Positions 10,301 through 58,057 of a stretch of DNA of 64,000 nt are shown piece after piece; the stretch's first letter is position 1, and every line of letters begins with the position of its first letter. The DNA is from Saxidomus purpurata. Its lineage: Eukaryota > Mollusca > Bivalvia > Venerida > Veneridae. The position numbers and the translations under genes were made by a program. The notes under the pieces were generated by a model. It was not told the origin of the DNA and ran no database searches. It worked only from the letters and a program-made list of their open reading frames with translations. The stretch is from assembly GCA_022818135.1 (NCBI GenBank), contig JAFMSR010000002.1, positions 29,464,149 through 29,528,148 of the forward strand. Direction: 5' to 3'.

Positions 10301-13300
10301 ACAAAAAATGAACAGAATTGAGAATTTGACTTCAACATAACAGTTCATTGTTAGTAAATGAGTAGTGTTATGCAGATTTTATATCCCCATGCTAACCATT
10401 ATCCTGCGGGTGGCAAATGAAACGTGACCAGCTAAGTTTCTAAAATGGGCTTGTTCAGCATTAGCTGACTGGGGTCACGTCCGTACCTCCTCGTATGACA
10501 CCAGTACTGGATTTTCCAGGAAGCAGACTAGAGTGACTCAATAAGCTACAAACTTTCTTCACAATCGAGCTAAAAGAAATTAGTATAAACACGATAAACT
10601 AAACTAAAGGGATGCTTAATACTGAAAATTTACTCAGTAAATAGTGAACAGTGAAAATCCTGATCGGACTGCATGGACGTGCATCATGATCTGTAACTAA
10701 TGGTACATGTATCAGAGCCATATAATCACTTGCTGTCGGTAGGGTGACGGTTAAAGGTGGTCAGTTACTTTTAAGCAACATTTTATGACAATTTCTATTT
10801 TTTGTATATTCTGTTAGAGATTTATTTAATGAACAAAAAGACCCATTACATAGAGTTAGATCCCTATCAGAAATTTACATTTTATTAACTTTTATAAAAT
10901 TTTGTTATTACTCCCCTTTAATATGAAAGTATTTAAAACGTCGAATATTTCTTTTTAATTTCAATATAATTTCTACTTTTACATTTGAATTGAATAGATA
11001 TAAAATATTTTAACATTCTGAACCAAAATGCAAGTTTTAAACCTACGTGTAGCTTCTGAATTCATTTATTTCCAATCTATCTTGGGTGCGCACCCAAGAT
11101 AGGTAAAGGGAGGTAATAATATCTTTTCAAACTTGAATTTTTAATGAATTCCATCTAAATATATATTTTTTAATGCAAATATTTCACAAATATAATACAA
11201 TAGGTCTTCTATTAATATCTTTCCCAGTGTTCCCACTCAGTATTTTTTTCAAGGGTATATTTACCTCCTGGACACAAAAAGAAGGGGTAAATCTCAATTT
11301 TTGGGGGTATGAAAATTATATGATAGACAAGCGGCGACCGTTTAAATTTTTTACAGCCCGCGGCAACCACTTGTTATGAAATCGTTATGAAATCGCCGTG
11401 AAGCAAAACACAATGCTTTGTCTGCCACAGTTTTGCAGAGGAAGCCCGGATCATTAGATTGGTCACACTTTTAAAGTGCTAATATTAATTCCCAGAGCAT
11501 TCAAATATGAAACCCGTCTACATTTCATGACGTGAACGGTAAATCACCAGCAGTTATGCCAACCTATAGGCTGAGAAAGTAGAATTTCCATGATCTATTT
11601 GTAGAACATACAGAGAGATTCCAGCTGAACCTATTCGTCCTCGGCATTTTCGTACGCGTGTGATCTCGCACGTGGTGAAAATTATTTGCATGATATTTTT
11701 TTTTTTTGCGTGATTTACGTAATAATTTATGAGAGTGGGAACACTGCTTTCCTTAGGCAAAGTATGTGTATCAAATTTTTACTCATAAAATAACTCTATC
11801 TTGGTTGGGCAACCAGGATTATCCGATAGGGAAATCAAATTTTAAAAATACCTCCAGTGAAAATCTTACTTGAATTAAGCGCTAAGTGAACATAAATGAG
11901 TGTAAATGATCAGATGTTAAAGTTTCAAACAAATCTGTTACATGGCTAAATTCTAATTATATACCTTTAAAACCAGGAATTTTCTAGTTTGAGCGTCATG
12001 TAATACAGTGAAATGAAGACTTTTAACCAAGTTACAGCTAAGTGAATAAAGCCTAATGTTTAAATATTATCACAATTTCATGTTCTAGGGATTAGTAGAG
12101 ACAATTTTAAAAATGCGCTTTTATTGTTTATTCCAGAATGGCTTCTGAACATGACTGTGAACAAGCTGGTGGTTGTCATAAAAAGTCTGAACACAAATGA
12201 AGTACTTGAACGCTGGCAGTTCGATGTAGAATGTGATAAAACAGTCTTGACAGATAGGTACATGTACATATTATACAAATATTGACTGGTGTCTGTGATA
12301 AGGTAAAAAAGCAAATCTGTAGGCTGGAGATACGTGAATTGTGATATATGTGATTAAAATTAATTCATGTAATTAGCTTACTAATGTAGTATTGAACTGA
12401 GAAACTATGAGTTAAAATTTCCTAACTGCATTGATGACAGTTGTCCATAGCCACTCAATGATGCATAGAAAGTTTACTCGTACAAAGTAGAAAACGTGAT
12501 GAAACTTTGTATGTGCGTCAGATACTTGTTCACATTTGCCACAAGTATCATATGTAACTGAGAATCTATGGAAAAAAAGATAACAGACATACATGTATCT
12601 GTAATACCACAAACAGACACACTTTAACCATTGTCTTTCTATAATATAAAGATGGACTTGTCCATCATTCAGTTTGGACTGCACCAATTTGGTCAAAGGG
12701 AAGCTCACTGAAATTTTACTGACTGAACAAGGATTAGTGTAGATCATGTCAGACTCGTAAGTACTCATTGGGACTCCAACTTTTTGGGCAATAGGAGTCC
12801 TAGAACTCCTACTTTAAATTTCTAATGAGAGCCCTGAAACTAAATGGATGTACAAACATAATTTTATGCTGATTGCTTAGGTAGAAACACTTGCCATGAG
12901 CATGATAACGACTTCCACAGTTTTAAATCCATTGTAGACAAGAGTTGAACAATTAATTGTGTGTATGTAGCAGTTATGAATTAGTTTTTATGTAGCAGGA
13001 AATGATCTAGTTTGTCGTATTATTGACATTGGGAGCTGCATGCACCACAAATATACTGACCAGAGTGTTGTTATACAGTTTTCAGTCATATGCATGTATA
13101 AACCCTTCAAGGAAATCATGCTTAGTTTCAAATTTTCAATCAGCCTATATGTTTTCTTTGTGTAGTAAACCTCGTGAGAGGTCGGAGAAGGAAGTGAATG
13201 GAGAGATCAGAGCTGTTATACGACAAATCACTGCTTCTGTTACATTTCTACCACTGATAGAGGAACCTTGTAAGTAACGCTTTACTGTTTCTGCTGCTGT

Positions 13301-13924
13301 AAATTGGCTACACCTTTAACGTACACAGTTTCTGACCTTTTTTCATGTAGTTCTAAGACTTCCATTCAACATCATACTAAATTGCCTGCTTCTATCACGT
13401 AGTATCAGATTTTTTGGTCATGTCATTCCGCTGAAGCAGTGTGATGTGGTACATGTAACCATGGTAACACAATTTCAAGGTCATTTGACATTGATGAATG
13501 CAATATCAGTGACATTGAACAATATGTGACCTGTTGAATTTTGTATACTTATGAAGACCACCTTAGAATGCTGTTGTACCATTTATAGGAATTGTGTCTT
13601 GAGATATCAGAAACTGCTTAAAACAATACTGTGACACCATTAAATCTGTTGTCTGATCCAAGACGTTTATAAGAAAGCAGAATTAAGATGCTAAGATAAC
13701 TATTGTTTATTGTTTTAGTCTTGTATCTCATGTTATATAGTTGTATCTATGTTGTAGGTAGTTTCGATTTGCTTGTGTACACAGACAAGGATCTGGAGGT
13801 GCCTGATTCCTGGGGAGAATCCGGACCACAGTTTGTCGCCGATTCGGAAGAAGTTCGCCTACGTTCTTTCACTACCACTATTCACAAAGTTGACACTATG
13901 GTTGCCTACAAGAAGACTCAGTGA
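7315..13924 (+). CDS. MAD2L1: MAD2L1, mitotic spindle assembly checkpoint protein (five exons)
   Basis: Exons are 7315-7384, 10147-10293, 12137-12257, 13166-13269 and 13758-13924. All introns are GT-AG and the phases join to an uninterrupted 202-codon frame; the human protein is 205 aa. The product is a single HORMA domain: the N-terminal ITLKGSTEIVAEFF helix, the FTRVQKYGLTLL core, VLERWQFD, the VIRQITASVTFLP helix with the dimer-interface Arg132/Gln133, and the C-terminal safety belt ending SFTTTIHKVDTMVAYK. Family knowledge: MAD2 at unattached kinetochores binds MAD1, converts to the closed form on CDC20 and restrains APC/C until anaphase. The start Met directly precedes the conserved N-terminal helix. 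The gene looks intact. Its 3' UTR runs into an assembly gap 78 nt after the stop, and no polyadenylation signal is visible before it. Confidence 0.96.
7870..8510 (+). repeat. Duplicated right arm of the inverted repeat, MAD2L1 intron 1
   Basis: Two related copies lie head to tail, about 7870-8101 and 8250-8510. Both contain the block TCATTTGCAGCGGAAGTTAA, a GTAGGGTAACGGA block and GGGTAATCACAAATCACATA. The second copy extends through GTTTACCTATGG and pairs best with the left arm at 6263-6515. A shorter internal duplication (TTAAACGGAAATGTGTTGCA) separates them. Confidence 0.7.
8511..9478. other. MAD2L1 intron 1, AT-rich with a degenerate tandem repeat
   Basis: At about 8985-9250 two diverged units share TGAGTGAAT-TTTACAGAG, GCGTG-TCTACTG-TTG and TTTAGT blocks at a spacing of about 190 bp. 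Otherwise nothing was recognised. Confidence 0.4.
9483..9799. mobile_element. Short TTAA-flanked non-autonomous transposon
   Basis: TTAA occurs on both sides (9479-9482 and 9800-9803). The ends AGAGGCACTCCC and AGGGACATACCC (right end in reverse complement) form a 12-bp inverted repeat with four mismatches. TTAA target duplication is characteristic of piggyBac and Kolobok families. No coding sequence. Lies in MAD2L1 intron 1. Confidence 0.5.
10147..10293 (+). CDS. MAD2L1: MAD2L1 coding exon 2
   Basis: Follows acceptor ATATTTCAG and ends AAAG|GTAATA (147 nt). Encodes YGINSILYQRGIYPPETF and the TRVQKYGLTLLIS core strand/helix of the HORMA domain. Phase 1 at both ends. Confidence 0.95.
10465..10580 (+). 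mobile_element. 5'-truncated copy of the 5997-6172 SINE
   Basis: Contains the SINE body (GGGGTCACGTCCGTACCTCC, GACACCAGTACTGGAT, AATAAGCTACAAACTTTCTT, CAATCGAGCTAAAAG) on the + strand within MAD2L1 intron 2. The tRNA-like head is missing, as expected of truncated reverse transcription. Confidence 0.7.
11225..11746. mobile_element. hAT-like non-autonomous element with 6-bp target duplication, MAD2L1 intron 2
   Basis: Left end CAGTGTTCCCACTC; the right end in reverse complement is CAGTGTTCCCACTC, a perfect 14-bp inverted repeat. CTTTCC flanks both sides (11219-11224 and 11747-11752). The 522-bp interior has no transposase frame. The ends and duplication size match the 2182-2347 element in type but not in sequence. 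Confidence 0.75.
12137..12257 (+). CDS. MAD2L1: MAD2L1 coding exon 3
   Basis: Follows TTATTCCAG and ends GATAG|GTACAT (121 nt). Encodes EWLLNMTVNKLVVVI and NEVLERWQFDVECDK, both strongly MAD2-like. Enters in phase 1 and leaves in phase 2. Confidence 0.95.
12640..12780. repeat. Dispersed 'GGACTTGTCCAT ... GTGTAGATCATG' repeat
   Basis: Member of a family recurring at about 34138-34290, 38080-38250 and (reverse orientation) 41195-41345, with fragments at 10620-10740, 42395-42460 and 43525-43570. Shared pieces are GGACTTGTCCAT, TTTGGACT, TTACTGACTGAA and GTAGATCATGATC. Non-coding; probably an old short mobile element. Confidence 0.6.
13166..13269 (+). CDS. MAD2L1: MAD2L1 coding exon 4
   Basis: Follows TTTGTGTAG and ends CCTT|GTAAGT (104 nt). 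Encodes the KPRERSEKEVNGEIRAVIRQ helix and the TASVTFLPLIEEP strand. The Arg-Gln pair of the conserved dimerisation surface is present. Confidence 0.95.
13758..13924 (+). CDS. MAD2L1: MAD2L1 terminal coding exon 5
   Basis: Follows GTTGTAG and encodes CSFDLLVYTDKDLEVPDSW, GPQFVADSEEVRLRSF and TTTIHKVDTMVAYKKTQ, then TGA. This is the mobile safety belt that closes over CDC20 or MAD1. The C-terminus lacks the last few residues of the human protein. Confidence 0.96.
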
Positions 13925-14002
13925 TTGTTTGGGTTATGTTGTCCATGTATATTGTGCAATGTATTGAATTATAAGCTTGCTGCTTGCCAAAACTAAATGA
14001 TT

Positions 14003-14502
14003 NNNNNNNNNNNNNNNNNNNNNNNNNNNNNNNNNNNNNNNNNNNNNNNNNNNNNNNNNNNNNNNNNNNNNNNNNNNNNNNNNNNNNNNNNNNNNNNNNN
14101 NNNNNNNNNNNNNNNNNNNNNNNNNNNNNNNNNNNNNNNNNNNNNNNNNNNNNNNNNNNNNNNNNNNNNNNNNNNNNNNNNNNNNNNNNNNNNNNNNNNN
14201 NNNNNNNNNNNNNNNNNNNNNNNNNNNNNNNNNNNNNNNNNNNNNNNNNNNNNNNNNNNNNNNNNNNNNNNNNNNNNNNNNNNNNNNNNNNNNNNNNNNN
14301 NNNNNNNNNNNNNNNNNNNNNNNNNNNNNNNNNNNNNNNNNNNNNNNNNNNNNNNNNNNNNNNNNNNNNNNNNNNNNNNNNNNNNNNNNNNNNNNNNNNN
14401 NNNNNNNNNNNNNNNNNNNNNNNNNNNNNNNNNNNNNNNNNNNNNNNNNNNNNNNNNNNNNNNNNNNNNNNNNNNNNNNNNNNNNNNNNNNNNNNNNNNN
14501 NN
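14003..14502. other. Assembly gap, exactly 500 N
   Basis: Exactly 500 N, the same length as the second gap, so a placeholder of unknown true size. It separates MAD2L1 (convergent, + strand) from the ABCC contig, whose NBD2 exons are missing. Confidence 0.98.
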
Positions 14503-47143
<32,641 letters not shown>

Positions 47144-47559
47144 CTACATAAAATACTTTATTCTGAATTATTTATTCTCAATTTCAAAAAAACTTCTTTC
47201 AAGTTTAATGAATCACTATAAAGACACATTCTAGATGGAATCAACCTCAAGGAGAGAGGCAATGTGGAACTAAGTGTCTTGCCTAGTGACACTACCACCA
47301 TGGCCCCCCTTAGATCCATCTGAATATGCTACAGCTCCACATAAAATATACATATACAGTAAAACCTGTCTAATATGGCACCTTTCCAGACCGCTTCATT
47401 TAGTTGGTAAAAGCAGGCATCCAGGTAAACCAATTTTTTATACCACATTTTCATGTTTTTATGTGATCAAGGGACTGTGCCATATACAGCAGTTTCAGTT
47501 AAAACCATGTGCCACATAAATCAGCTTTAATATCTTCAGAATAACTAATTCACAAAATA
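47144..47559. other. ABCC intron 5' remnant with a transposon-like end
   Basis: CAGTAAAACCTGTCTAATAT at about 47356 resembles a DNA-transposon terminus. The preceding NBD1 exon with Walker A is not present in this stretch. Confidence 0.4.
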
Positions 47560-48059
47560 NNNNNNNNNNNNNNNNNNNNNNNNNNNNNNNNNNNNNNNNN
47601 NNNNNNNNNNNNNNNNNNNNNNNNNNNNNNNNNNNNNNNNNNNNNNNNNNNNNNNNNNNNNNNNNNNNNNNNNNNNNNNNNNNNNNNNNNNNNNNNNNNN
47701 NNNNNNNNNNNNNNNNNNNNNNNNNNNNNNNNNNNNNNNNNNNNNNNNNNNNNNNNNNNNNNNNNNNNNNNNNNNNNNNNNNNNNNNNNNNNNNNNNNNN
47801 NNNNNNNNNNNNNNNNNNNNNNNNNNNNNNNNNNNNNNNNNNNNNNNNNNNNNNNNNNNNNNNNNNNNNNNNNNNNNNNNNNNNNNNNNNNNNNNNNNNN
47901 NNNNNNNNNNNNNNNNNNNNNNNNNNNNNNNNNNNNNNNNNNNNNNNNNNNNNNNNNNNNNNNNNNNNNNNNNNNNNNNNNNNNNNNNNNNNNNNNNNNN
48001 NNNNNNNNNNNNNNNNNNNNNNNNNNNNNNNNNNNNNNNNNNNNNNNNNNNNNNNNNNN
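47560..48059. other. Assembly gap, exactly 500 N
   Basis: Placeholder gap. The 5' half of the ABCC gene should follow on the far side but does not; the next contig carries UBE2I. Confidence 0.98.
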
Positions 48060-49663
48060 TATAGTCTGTATGCTGCACTCAGATGATTTTACAGTTTTTG
48101 CCCTTTGATTTCTTCATAGTGTCCATAGCGAGGTTTGTTGGCTCTATTTCTCAGTAACCACTGGATGGAATGTAATGAAAATTCATAAGAATGATTTGTA
48201 CCAAGCTTAGTAGTGCATGCATCTATCTACATCTACGGGGATACTCCCAACAATCAATTTCTGATCATAACTGAGTGGATCTACTGCCTGTAGGATCTTT
48301 CATTGAGGTATGGTCCTTTGAATCATACATAAACATATAGTGTACACAAGAGGTCAATGAAACTTCACACTAAAATTAGTTGTGCACAACGTCCACTTGC
48401 GCGTACGGAATTTTTTGGACAGAACAGAAATGGGCCAGAATCGAGTGTTCAGCACCCACACGACTGTGGTGCTTTCATTTGACTGACCTAGAAATCAATG
48501 AGATAAACATTCTGACCAATTTTCATGAAGATTGGATGACAAGTGTGAAGACAATGGACAACCACAATAAAAAGATGAGCACTTTGTGTCCAGGTGAGGT
48601 AAAGTCTAAACTGTCCAATCTTAATTTTTGTTGGCAAGTAGACGGAAAACACATATTTTTTGCTTGGCCTCACCGGTGTATACAGGAAAATATACAAAAT
48701 AACTAAAATTACATGTACTTATACATATTTATTTACATTACATAACTTATACTAACTCCTTCAACACAAAGTAGAAAACAAAGAGAAATAAAAGAGAAGA
48801 AAGCACTGAAAAAATAGCCAATGTATAAATTAATTCTTGGTAATTTTTATTCTAAGCAGTTTTCATTCTTAGTGTAATTCAACTGGACATTTAATTTTCT
48901 AAAATGTTTTTGAAACAAGTTGGCATTTCATAAAGTAAAGTTTGTGATTCAATCATGTACTAATAAATTTAAACAAAAATGAAGCTGTGGGGAGTTATTT
49001 TCCCCTTCACAACAAGCCCTTCTGACCTAAAGTTAAAACTCGGGATGCTCTGCACTACCATTCCCCTTTTGAATGCACCTTTTATACCCCCCCAAAAAAA
49101 AGAATCGCTGTTAGGCTCCTAGCAAATAGTCCACTGAATTCTGTGAGTTTTCAAATAATCTAGACTAAGGGAATCGTGCAATTCTAAATTCTAATGCATT
49201 TTTCTACCCTAAATGTTTAGAGGTGTTGTTTACAGGCTAAGTGGAACATATATACAGAGATTATAAAAAGTTTGGTCTTTTTTACAACCCTGTCTTTGTG
49301 TGGTCAGATGCCATTAAGGCCCGGTTTAAAAGCATTTTACCATATAGCAGGATAAAGCTCATTGACCAAAATGTTGTGTCCAGATAGACGACAATCCTAA
49401 CAGCTTTTTCTAGAACATATCTTATGACAAAGGAAGGGACATTTTCTCCTAATGTAGCACAATTCCTGCATAAGCACATACATGTCAGATGATAAAAAAG
49501 CATGTGAATAGCACAATGAGCACTTTAAAATGTAATGGACTTGTTGCAATCACACATCCTGCAGTGACAGATTCAGACTGCAGTGGAGAAGCTGTTTGCA
49601 CTGTGATAACAAAAATGAGTAGCTATATACAAATGAGGATAGTCGAGATGAGATGTTTCTGTT
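48060..49663. other. DNA downstream of UBE2I, no ABCC exons
   Basis: The region 48230-48710 includes ACCAATTTTCATGAAGATTGG, a phrase typical of bivalve repeats. Candidate minus-strand polyadenylation signals (AATAAA, seen as TTTATT) occur near 48728 and 48846. No TMD0/TMD1 exons were recognised. Confidence 0.4.
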
Positions 49664-49710
49664 ATGCTACATTGATGGGTCATGATATCTCATAGCTGGC
49701 TCTCGGAATG

Positions 49711-52986
<3,276 letters not shown>

Positions 52987-53028
52987 TTAAATTACATAAA
53001 AAGTGGTAATTTTTATAATAAACTGAAA

Positions 53029-54096
53029 CAAACAAGAGCTGTCCCTCCCAAGTGACGAATGCCCCCGAAAGAGGTGCCTCACAGTCTGTGTCCTCTCCAT
53101 GTGCTCAATAAATGTGCTATGTAATTTTAAAATCCTTCCATGCATGACAGAGTAATCATGCATACAGTATTCCATTACTTTAAACACTGTGACCTTGACC
53201 TTTGAGGTAGGGACTTGGGTCTTGCACGCGACACATCCGCTTGATGTGCTAGACATTTGTGCACAGTTATTTTAAAATCCTTCAAAGCATAATAAAGTTA
53301 TAGTCCGGACACAAATGTATGCATATATACAGGATTCCATTACCTATAAACTCTAAGTGTGACCTTGACCTTTGTGGTAGGGATGTGGGTCATGCACGCG
53401 ACACGTCGTCTTGATGTGCTAGACATTTGTGCCAAATTATTTTAAAATCCTTCAAGGCATGACAAAGTTACAGTCCGGACACGAATGTGTGCATATATGC
53501 TTATATAGAGGAATCCATTACCTTCAAACTCTAAGTATGACCTTGACCTTTGAGCTAGGGACGTGGGTCTTGCACGCGACACGTCGTCTTGATGTGCTAG
53601 ACATTTGTGCCAAGTTATTTTAAAATCCTTCAATGCATGACAAAGTTACAGTCCGGACACGAATGTGTGCATATATGCTTATATGGAGGAATCCATTACC
53701 TTCAAACTCTAAGTATGACCTTGACCTTTGAGCTAGGGACGTGGGTCTTGCACGCGACACGTCGTCTTGATGTGCTAGACATGTGTGCCTAGTTATTTTA
53801 AAATCCATCAATGCATGACAAAGTTACAGTCCGGACACGAACGTGTGCATATATAGAGGATTCCATAACCTTCATACTCCAAGTGTGACCTTCACCTTTG
53901 AGGTAGGGATGTGGGTTTTCCACGCGACACGTCGTCTTGATGTGCTAGACATGTGTGCCAAGTTATTTTAAAATCCTTCAATGCATGACAAAGTTACAGT
54001 CCGGACACGAATTTGTAAGTGGGGACGCACGGACGGACGGACAGACGGACGGACAGGCGGTGCGATTTTAATATGCCACCCTTCGGGGGCATAAAA
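53029..54096. mobile_element. AACAAGAGCTGTCCC repeat with five ~178-bp core units
   Basis: Starts AAACAAGAGCTGTCCCTCCC and then GCCCCCGAAA (53061); ends CTTCGGGGGC (54081-54090) plus ATAAAAA, giving an inverted GCCCCCGAA. TTGATGTGCTAGACAT recurs at 53233, 53411, 53589, 53767 and 53938 (periods 178, 178, 178, 171). A (GACG)n tract precedes the right end. It sits just upstream of UBE2I coding exon 1, in the 5' UTR intron or promoter. Confidence 0.85.
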
Positions 54097-54307
54097 AGAA
54101 ATACATAGTATTCTAACATGACTCATGATTTGTCTCTATATACAAAGAGTAGAAAAATTATGTTATATTAAACCATAAACAACGCGGGAACCGATATGCT
54201 GTAAACATGACATCATATTGCGCTGCATGACATTAAATGAGCTTTCGTATAGAAAATAATGCTTTGCTTTTATTCACCTTTTGTAATATCTGGTCATATT
54301 AGAATCA

Positions 54308-55443
54308 AAACAAGAGGGCCAAGATGGCCCTATATCGCTCACCTTGGTACAAGTCCACTTGCCTGGTGGAAGATCACTAGATAATGTTATATACCAAATA
54401 AGTTTTCCTATATACGCCTTTGTAAAACAAATGATCCCCCCGGGCAAGGTCAATTTTGACCCCAGGGGCATAATTTGAACAAACTTTGAAGAGGTCTACT
54501 AGTCAATGCTACATGCCAAATATCTAAGCTCTAGGCCTTGTGGTTTCAGAGAAAAAGATTTTTAAAGTTTTCCCTATATAAGCCTATGTAAAACTAAGTG
54601 ACCCCGGTGCGGGGTCAATTTTGACCCGGGGGTCATAATTTGAACAATATTGGTAGAGGTCCACTAGCCAATGCTACATGCCAAATATCTAAGCTCTAGG
54701 CCTTGTGGTTTCAAAGAAGAAGATTTTTGAAGTTTTTACTATATAAGCCTATGTAAAACTAAGTGACCCCGGTGCGGGGTCAATTTTGACCCGGGGGTCA
54801 TAATTTGAACAATATTGGTAGAGGTCCACTAGCCAATGCTACATGCCAAATATCTAAGCTCTAGGCCTTGTGGTTTCAAAGAAGAAGATTTTTGAAGTTT
54901 TTACTAAATAAGCCTATGTAAAACTAAGTGACCCCCCGTGCGGAGTCAATTTTGATACGAGGGTCATAATTTGAACATTATTGGTAGAGGTCCACTAGCC
55001 AATGCTACATGCCAAATATCTAAGCTCTAGGCCTTGTGGCTTTAGAGAAAAAGATTTTTAAAGTTTTTCCTATATATTCCTATGCAAAACTAAGTGACCC
55101 CCGGTGCGGGGTCAATTTTGACCCGGGGGTCATAATTTGAACAATCTTGGTAGAGGTCCGCTAGACAATGCTACATGCCAAATACCTTAGCTCTAGGCCT
55201 TGTGGTTTCAGAGAAGAAGATTTTTAAAGTTTTTCCTATTTGTTGCCATAGCAACCAGAGTTCTGCATGGAATGGAATTCTTTGAACAATTTTGGTAGAG
55301 CTTCATGCAAGGAACATTCCTGCATAGTTTTATCAACATTGGCCTAGAGGTTTCAGAGGAGATGTCATTTGAATCAAAATGTTGACGGACGACGGACAAT
55401 CATCGATCAGAAAAGCTCACCCTGGCGTAGCCAGGTGAGCTAA
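54308..55443. mobile_element. AACAAGAGGGCC repeat, copy 3, five core units
   Basis: Same ends and core as copies 1 and 2, on the UBE2I contig in the same orientation. Units at about 54530, 54700, 54862, 55030 and 55193. Confidence 0.85.
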
Positions 55444-55610
55444 TAACATCCTTTACAGCATTGTTATCGTCTAATAAACAATAATTTGTCGTACTAATGC
55501 GCAGTTATAAACCACTCAGGCCTTCGTGGCTAATTACTGCGTATCAGTACTCCAAATCATTGTTTATTAAACAACTAACACCACTGGAATGGATTGTTAT
55601 TTCATAAACA

Positions 55611-56576
55611 AACAAGAGCTGTCAGTAGGACAGCGTGCTCGCCAATAAAACAAAACTTTGACAGTTAAGGGCACACAAGACTTTAACTAGGAATTTCTAA
55701 GTACAAATCAAGAAAAATTTTCACAGAGTTATCTTCTTTTGCTTACAGATAGGTCTTACAATGGTACATAAGTACTCAAACTTTCAAAGTAATATCTCAA
55801 ATGGTTAAGTTAACAAGTGGACAAGAATGAAAATTTTAACTGAGTTTCTAAGTCAAAAAGGGCCATAATTCAAATAAAATCCTTGACAGAATTACCTTCT
55901 CCTGCCCATGTTTGGGAATCATGATGGTAAACAAGTATTCCAACTTTCAAATTAATATCTCAAACAGTTCAGTCAAAAAGTGGACTGGTACGAAAAACTT
56001 AACCAAGATTCTAAGTCGATAAAAGGCCTTAATTTTTAAAACAAATCCCTGACAGAGTTACCTTCTCTTGCGTACAGATGGGGGTAATGATGTGAAATAG
56101 CATTAAAAGTTTCAAAGCAATATCTCAAAGGGTTAAGGCAATAAGTGGATTTTACCCATATTCAATGTATTTTCTAAGTCAAAAAGGGGCATAATTCTGT
56201 CAAAAACCTTGACAGAGTTATGTCCTCTTGTCTGTTGATGAAGGTCGTGATGGTAAACAAGTATGGTTAGTTTCAAAGCAATACCTCCAATGGTTTTGAA
56301 ATAAAGTGAGGTGGTACGAAAAACTTAACCAAGCTCAATACACTTTCTAAGTAAAAAAAGGGCCATAATTCTGTCAAAAACCTTGACAGAGTTATGTACT
56401 CTTGTCTGTAGATGGAGGTTATGATGGTAAACAAGTATGGTAAGTTTCAAAGCCATACCTCTAATACTTCTGAGATAAAGTGGGGTGGTACGAAAAACTC
56501 AACCAAGGTGTGACGCCAACGCCGACGCCGAGGCGAGTAGGATAGCTCCCCTTTTCATAGAAAAGTCAAGCTAAAA
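55611..56576. mobile_element. AACAAGAGCTGTCAGTAGGACAGC repeat, copy 2
   Basis: Near-identical to 39728-40733 with a shorter left region and a shorter GACGCC tract; ends AAAAGTCAAGCTAAAA. High similarity implies recent movement. Confidence 0.8.
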
Positions 56577-56865
56577 ATGACATAATAAATATAATATATA
56601 ATTCTTTTACTCGTCATGTAGACATGGTATACACATTCCACTACATATATTGAATTGTCGATTGTTACTTCTTTCAATTATTGTCCGGCTAACAGAAGTT
56701 CAGAGGGGTCATAAAGTGATGAACTACGTGAACATATTTCACAGATAATACTTGTCAAGAGAATGAACTTATAAAATGCTGACTGCACTATACAATTTAA
56801 CTTTTGTTGAGTTAATATTTTAGGCCTAAAAGAAATAGTAGTGTTTCTGGTGGCATGGCTAAAAA

Positions 56866-58057
56866 AACAAGAGCTGTCACATGACAGCACGCTCGACTAT
56901 TCGAAAGGTTGTTGGTAAAATGGGTTTTTTGTCAAAGAACAGGAGTATAGTGTAATTGTCTGTAAGAATTAAAGTCAAAGATATGAAACTTGTTCAAAGA
57001 CCTTAAGTTTGTAAATGTACATTACATTCAAAGCCTTACTCTGGATTCTGTAAGCCAACTGGAGGGAGGAGGGGATAATTTCAAAGAAATACATAACCTT
57101 GTAAATTTGATCATGAATAACTTTGTAACTTTTCAAAATTGAAATGTATAGAATTAAAAAAGCATGACCGCTGCATGCTGCATAATTATTCTATGATATT
57201 TCAAAAGAAAGCCATTTCGAGTATTTCCATGTTAGTCTGGTAAAAACTGTGACAAAATTCTAAGTTAAAAGGGGCATAAATGTCAAAAATCAAAAACATT
57301 GGTGAAGATGTTGACAGTAAACATACATTTTAAGTCCATAAAAAATCAAAGTTAAAAAGGGGCATAAATCTGTCAAAAATCAAAACAGAGTTATGGGGAT
57401 TGTTTCCTCAATGTAAATGTTGATGGTAGACACATACTTTGAGTTTCAAGTCAATACCTTAGATAGTATTCAAAACATTTGACTTTATAAAATCTTTTAC
57501 CAAATATTCTAAGTTAAAAAGGGGCATAAATCTGTCAAAAATCAAAACAGAGTTATGGGGATTGTTTCCTCAGGTGTAGATGTTGATCGTAAACATATAG
57601 TTTGAGTTTCAAGTCAATACCTTTGATAGTATTCAGGATATTTGACTTTATTAAAAACTTTAACAAAAAATTCTAAGTTAAAAAGGGGCATAAATCTGTC
57701 AAAAATCAAAACAAAGTTATGAGGATTGTTTCCTCAGGTGTAGATGTTGATGGTAAAGATATATTTTGAGTTTCAAGTCAATACCTTTGATAATATGCAA
57801 GATATTTGAATTTATAAAAAATTTTAACCAAAAATTCTAAGTTAAAAAGGGGCATAAATCTGTCAAAAATCAAAACAGAGTTATGGAGATTGTTTCCTCA
57901 GGTGTAGATGTTGATGGTAAAGATATATTTTGAGTTTCAGGTCAATGCCTTTGGTAGTATTCAAGATATTTGACTTTATTAAAAACTTTAACCAACGCAG
58001 ACGCCGACGCCGGGGCGAGTGCAATAGTCTCCTTATTCTTCGAATAGTCGAGCTAAA
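56866..58057. mobile_element. AACAAGAGCTGTCACATGACAGC repeat, related subfamily
   Basis: Starts AACAAGAGCTGTCACATG then ACAGC and GCTCGACTATTCGAA (56891-56905); ends TTCGAATAGTCGAGC (58039-58053) plus TAAAA: a perfect 15-bp subterminal inverted repeat. The interior is a tandem array of units carrying TTAAAAAGGGGCATAAATC and CAAAACAGAGTTATGG. GACGCC repeats lie near the right end. Confidence 0.8.

Noticed and set aside
53412..53811. Repeated 61-64-codon proteins on both strands
   Set aside because: These are periodic reading frames of the 178-bp tandem core, as are similar frames at 27365-27571, 32171-32362 and 55208-55399 in the 165-bp core.
53160..54000. CRISPR-like array (regular repeats)
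   Set aside because: The 178-bp units are contiguous with no unique spacers and lie in an animal genome between clear transposon ends.
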